Assembly (NCBI GenBank): GCA_018400355.1
Contig: JAGYMV010000008.1
Location: 1-16,420 of the forward strand
Source of the DNA: Wenzhouxiangella sp.
Lineage (GTDB): Bacteria > Pseudomonadota > Gammaproteobacteria > Xanthomonadales > Wenzhouxiangellaceae
DNA length: 16,420 bases
Direction of reading: 5' to 3'
The translations under genes were made by a program, and so were the position numbers. The notes beneath the pieces were generated by a model that was given only the letters and a program-made list of their open reading frames with translations, did no database searches and had not been told where the DNA came from. Of the stretch, positions 13,618 through 16,420 are shown one piece after another. Position 1 is the first letter of the stretch, and each line of letters starts with the position of its first letter.

Positions 13618-15927
13618 TCAGTCCTTTGGTGGCGCTGGTGCGAGCACCTCTCGCTGACCATTGTGTTCGGGTGGACTCACCACACCCTGAGCTTCCATTT
13701 CCTCAATCAAGCGCGCGGCTCTGTTGTAGCCCACACGCAAGTGACGCTGCACACTCGAAATGGACGCCCGACGGCTTTCTAGAACATAGGCAACGGCGCG
13801 ATCATAAAGTTCATCTTCAGACGAGCTCCCTTCCCCACTCTCAGGCAAACCCGTGGGCCCAATGCTTTGACCATCGGCTGTTGCCTGGTGTTCTGACAAC
13901 ACTTCTTCTAAGTAATCCGGCTCGCCTTGTTGGCGCAACCACTCCACCACTTTGTGCACCTCATCGTCATCGACAAAAGCACCATGAATGCGCTCTGTGA
14001 TGCCTGAACCCGGTGGCAGATACAGCATGTCGCCATGACCCAGCAGTTGCTCAGCGCCACCTCTGTCCAAAATGGTCCGAGAGTCGACTTTAGCCGATAC
14101 TTGAAAAGCGATACGCGTTGGAATGTTGGCCTTAATCAAACCAGTGATCACATCCACTGAGGGCCGCTGCGTCGCCAAAATCAAGTGGATACCCGAGGCC
14201 CTGGCCTTTTGCGCCAAACGCGCTATCAATTGCTCAATCTTTTTGCCCACAATCATCATCATGTCGGCAAACTCATCCACCACCACCACGATGTAGGGCA
14301 TTGGCTCGAGGGTGGGAACTTCCGTACCGGGGGGCAAGTGCTCAGGATCAATGCCTGGGTGTTGAATCGGTGTGCCCTGATCCATGGCCTCTTTGACTTT
14401 GCGGTTATAGCCCGCTAGGTTTCTAACCCCCAACGCCGACATCAAGGCATAACGTCTCTCCATTTCCGCCACGCACCAACGCAGTGCGTTGGAGGCTTCT
14501 TTCATGTCCGTCACCACGGGCGTGAGCAAATGCCCAATGCCCTCATAGACAGACAATTCCAGCATCTTCGGGTCAACCATAATCAACCGAACTTGGTCGG
14601 GTGTTGCCTTGTACAAAAGGCTCAAAATCATGGCATTCAAAGCCACCGACTTACCCGAACCTGTGGTGCCCGCCACCAGCAAATGAGGCATCTTGCCCAC
14701 ATCACCAATCATGGGGCTACCAGAGATGCTCTTACCCAAGCCCAAAGTCAGGGGTGACGATGATTTTTGATAGACCTCTGAGGCCAAGATCTCCCGCAGG
14801 GTCACCATCTCACGATTTTCATTGGGGATCTCTAAGCCGATCACGCTTTTGCCGGGGATGACATCGACCACCCGAACCGCGACCACACTCAAGCCGCGGG
14901 CCAAATCGGTGGCCAAGTTGGAGATTTGGGCGCCCTTAACCCCTGGGGCCGGTTGCAATTCAAAGCGGGTGATCACAGGGCCTGGATGCACCTCGACCAC
15001 CTCCACTTCAACCCCAAAGTCAGACAGCTTAAGCTCGACCTGACGACTCATGGCTTTGAGCGTTTCTTCTGAGTATCCAACCTGTCTCTCAGGCGGCTCA
15101 TCCAACAAATCCAAGGGCGGTAATCCACCCTCGGTTAGGTTTTTAAACAAAGGCTGTTGTGCCACCTTGAATTCATCGCGCGGATTGATCTCAGGCTCAA
15201 CCCGTTTTTCGATATGGAGCTCGGGTCTGTTTTTACGTTTCTTTGTATCGTTTTTGCGAACCACATCACGCTGTTGCCGAGCGCGCCGACCCGCCAGCCA
15301 ATCCCGCCCTTTTAAGGTCCATTGCGCGCTGGATGCCCCCAGCGTCAGCAGCCAACGGCCCAGACCTTCCATCACATGAATCCATGAAAGCCCTGTAAAG
15401 AGGGTGATGCCCGCCAAGAAAAAAGCCAAGTTGATGAGGGTTGAACCGGTATACCCAATGGCTTCGACCATCGGCCCACCCAGCACCGCACCAAACACGC
15501 CGCCCGATTGAGCCAGCTCGCCCCCATTTTGGAGATGGAACAAAACACAACCACTGAGCACCACCAGCACAAAGCCCCCCGACCGGACACCCCACTCTAA
15601 AAGCGTCGCTGGGGCCGCGCGCTCTTTGAGAACCCGCAAGCTTCCAAGGGCCAACAACAAAGGCGCCCCATAGGCCATATATCCAAACAACACCAGAAAC
15701 ACATCAGAGACCCAAGCCCCCCATGGACCCCCGACATTCTGGATCGCCTGCGCGCCGACATCTTGTGACCAACCTGGGTCTTGGGGCGAATGACTGACCA
15801 GCGCCAACATCAGATACAGCGCCAACACCATCAAGACCAAGAACACAGCCTCAGCAATGCGGCGGAGCAACAGTGAATGCGCCTCATCCACAGGATCCGC
15901 CTTTTTTGGGATGCGTGCCTTGGTCAT
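13618..15927 (-). CDS. ftsK: DNA translocase FtsK
   Basis: Septal DNA pump that helps resolve and segregate chromosome termini at division. The roughly 770-residue protein has an N-terminal membrane domain with four hydrophobic segments (about 25-45, 72-100, 116-132, 162-180). A short charged linker follows (about 205-280), then the alpha/beta motor with Walker A GTTGSGKS (about 420-427), Walker B VVVVDEFADMM (about 547-557) and ATQRPSVD. A gamma winged-helix domain (about 703-765, with SVQRHLRVGYNRAARLIE) recognises polarity sequences. It is shorter than E. coli FtsK because the linker is short. ATG 15927 is used; an in-frame TTG at 15933, directly after the upstream stop and five bases after GGTGG, is an equal candidate and would add two residues. 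Confidence 0.96.
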   Translation of the reverse strand: MTKARIPKKADPVDEAHSLLLRRIAEAVFLVLMVLALYLMLALVSHSPQDPGWSQDVGAQAIQNVGGPWGAWVSDVFLVLFGYMAYGAPLLLALGSLRVLKERAAPATLLEWGVRSGGFVLVVLSGCVLFHLQNGGELAQSGGVFGAVLGGPMVEAIGYTGSTLINLAFFLAGITLFTGLSWIHVMEGLGRWLLTLGASSAQWTLKGRDWLAGRRARQQRDVVRKNDTKKRKNRPELHIEKRVEPEINPRDEFKVAQQPLFKNLTEGGLPPLDLLDEPPERQVGYSEETLKAMSRQVELKLSDFGVEVEVVEVHPGPVITRFELQPAPGVKGAQISNLATDLARGLSVVAVRVVDVIPGKSVIGLEIPNENREMVTLREILASEVYQKSSSPLTLGLGKSISGSPMIGDVGKMPHLLVAGTTGSGKSVALNAMILSLLYKATPDQVRLIMVDPKMLELSVYEGIGHLLTPVVTDMKEASNALRWCVAEMERRYALMSALGVRNLAGYNRKVKEAMDQGTPIQHPGIDPEHLPPGTEVPTLEPMPYIVVVVDEFADMMMIVGKKIEQLIARLAQKARASGIHLILATQRPSVDVITGLIKANIPTRIAFQVSAKVDSRTILDRGGAEQLLGHGDMLYLPPGSGITERIHGAFVDDDEVHKVVEWLRQQGEPDYLEEVLSEHQATADGQSIGPTGLPESGEGSSSEDELYDRAVAYVLESRRASISSVQRHLRVGYNRAARLIEEMEAQGVVSPPEHNGQREVLAPAPPKD

Positions 15928-15933
15928 GGTCAA

Positions 15934-16420
15934 TCAGGCCACCGCGTCGAGCGCTGGGTGGACCACAGCACCACCATCGACGTTAATGCCTCGAACCAAT
16001 GCCTCATCGTCCCGCCAGTCGTCTCGAGCCATCTTCACGACATAGGGCAAAATGGCCGCAGACAATGCCTGCGAGGACGTACGCGGGACCGCACCGGGCA
16101 TATTGGTGACCGCAAAATGGGTCACCCCATCGACCACATAGGTTGGGTCTTGATAGGTCGTGGGCTGGGTGGTCTCAAAGCAACCCCCTTGATCCACTGA
16201 AATATCGATCATGACACTGCCTTGGGCCATATGGCTCACCATGTCTCGAGTCACCACGTGGGGTGCGCGGGCACCCGTCACCAACACAGCACCGATGACC
16301 AAATCGGCTTCAGCCACCGCCTCGGCCACCGCTTCGTTGTAGGGATAGAGCGCTGAGATGTTGTCGGCCACGGCCATCATGGCTTCCAAGCGGTCGGTGC
16401 GTTTATCAAACACGGTCACG
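15934..16420 (-). CDS. ald: Alanine dehydrogenase, C-terminal part (cut by window edge)
   Basis: NAD-dependent L-alanine dehydrogenase, interconverting alanine with pyruvate and ammonia. Only the last 162 or so residues are in the window; the full enzyme is usually about 370. The visible part is the end of the nucleotide-binding domain and the C-terminal return of the catalytic domain, with AEADLVIGAVLVTGARAP, SVMIDISVDQGGCFETT, HFAVTNMPGAVPRTSSQAL and LVRGINVDGG. These are strongly characteristic of Ald and the related transhydrogenase alpha subunit; the direct end after the C-terminal segment favours Ald. The stop (15934-15936) abuts the TTG candidate start of ftsK and lies six bases from its ATG, so the two may be cotranscribed. 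Confidence 0.9.
   Translation of the reverse strand, partial: VTVFDKRTDRLEAMMAVADNISALYPYNEAVAEAVAEADLVIGAVLVTGARAPHVVTRDMVSHMAQGSVMIDISVDQGGCFETTQPTTYQDPTYVVDGVTHFAVTNMPGAVPRTSSQALSAAILPYVVKMARDDWRDDEALVRGINVDGGAVVHPALDAVA

Noticed and set aside
13410..14000. 196-codon + strand open frame across lolA and ftsK
   Set aside because: It spans two well-supported genes on the opposite strand and has no domain character.
1..16420. CRISPR arrays, tRNA or rRNA genes, insertion sequences, attachment sites
   Set aside because: No regularly spaced direct repeats, tRNA cloverleaf, rRNA stretches, transposase motifs or flanking inverted repeats were seen while reading both strands.

Overview
The window looks like a chromosomal piece of a Gram-negative proteobacterium, most likely a gammaproteobacterium. 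The basis is the lolA-ftsK pair, an LpxL-family acyltransferase fold, an MsbA-like transporter and a moderately GC-rich coding style; the genus cannot be read from the sequence. Genes are packed tightly. No rRNA, tRNA, CRISPR array, insertion sequence or phage gene was seen, and no gap between genes exceeds about 35 bases.

Positions 17-12908 hold eleven + strand genes that read as one long lipid locus. The first four (fatty acyl-AMP ligase, NAD(P)-dependent epimerase-like reductase, acyl carrier protein, serine palmitoyltransferase-like alpha-oxoamine synthase) match in content and order the bacterial ceramide/sphingolipid genes described in Caulobacter (acyl-ACP synthetase, CerR, ACP, Spt). 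Next come a membrane di-iron desaturase/hydroxylase, a diacylglycerol/sphingosine-kinase-fold lipid kinase, a protein resembling the Tam41/MMP37 type of CTP:phosphatidate cytidylyltransferase, an MsbA-type ABC flippase, an LpxL-like acyltransferase with an altered catalytic motif, a large glycosyltransferase/ELM1 fusion and a 2-oxoglutarate Fe(II) oxygenase. Four junctions are ATGA stop/start overlaps, so much of the set is probably translationally coupled.

Working model (inference): FAAL and ACP supply an acyl thioester, Spt condenses it with serine, and the CerR-like enzyme reduces the 3-keto group. The desaturase and the 2OG oxygenase modify the chains. The lipid kinase makes a ceramide (or sphingoid) 1-phosphate, and the Tam41-like protein activates it with CTP to a CDP-ceramide-like intermediate. 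The ABC protein flips the lipid, and the acyltransferase-like and glycosyltransferase-like proteins finish the head group. A kinase plus CDP-activation route for ceramide is the most novel hypothesis here. The N-acyltransferase (bacterial ceramide synthase) is not visible and may lie left of the window.

Positions 12937-16420 hold three - strand housekeeping genes that converge on the lipid locus: alanine dehydrogenase (cut by the right edge), ftsK and lolA. A perfect 9-bp hairpin lies at the convergent junction and overlaps the lolA stop codon.
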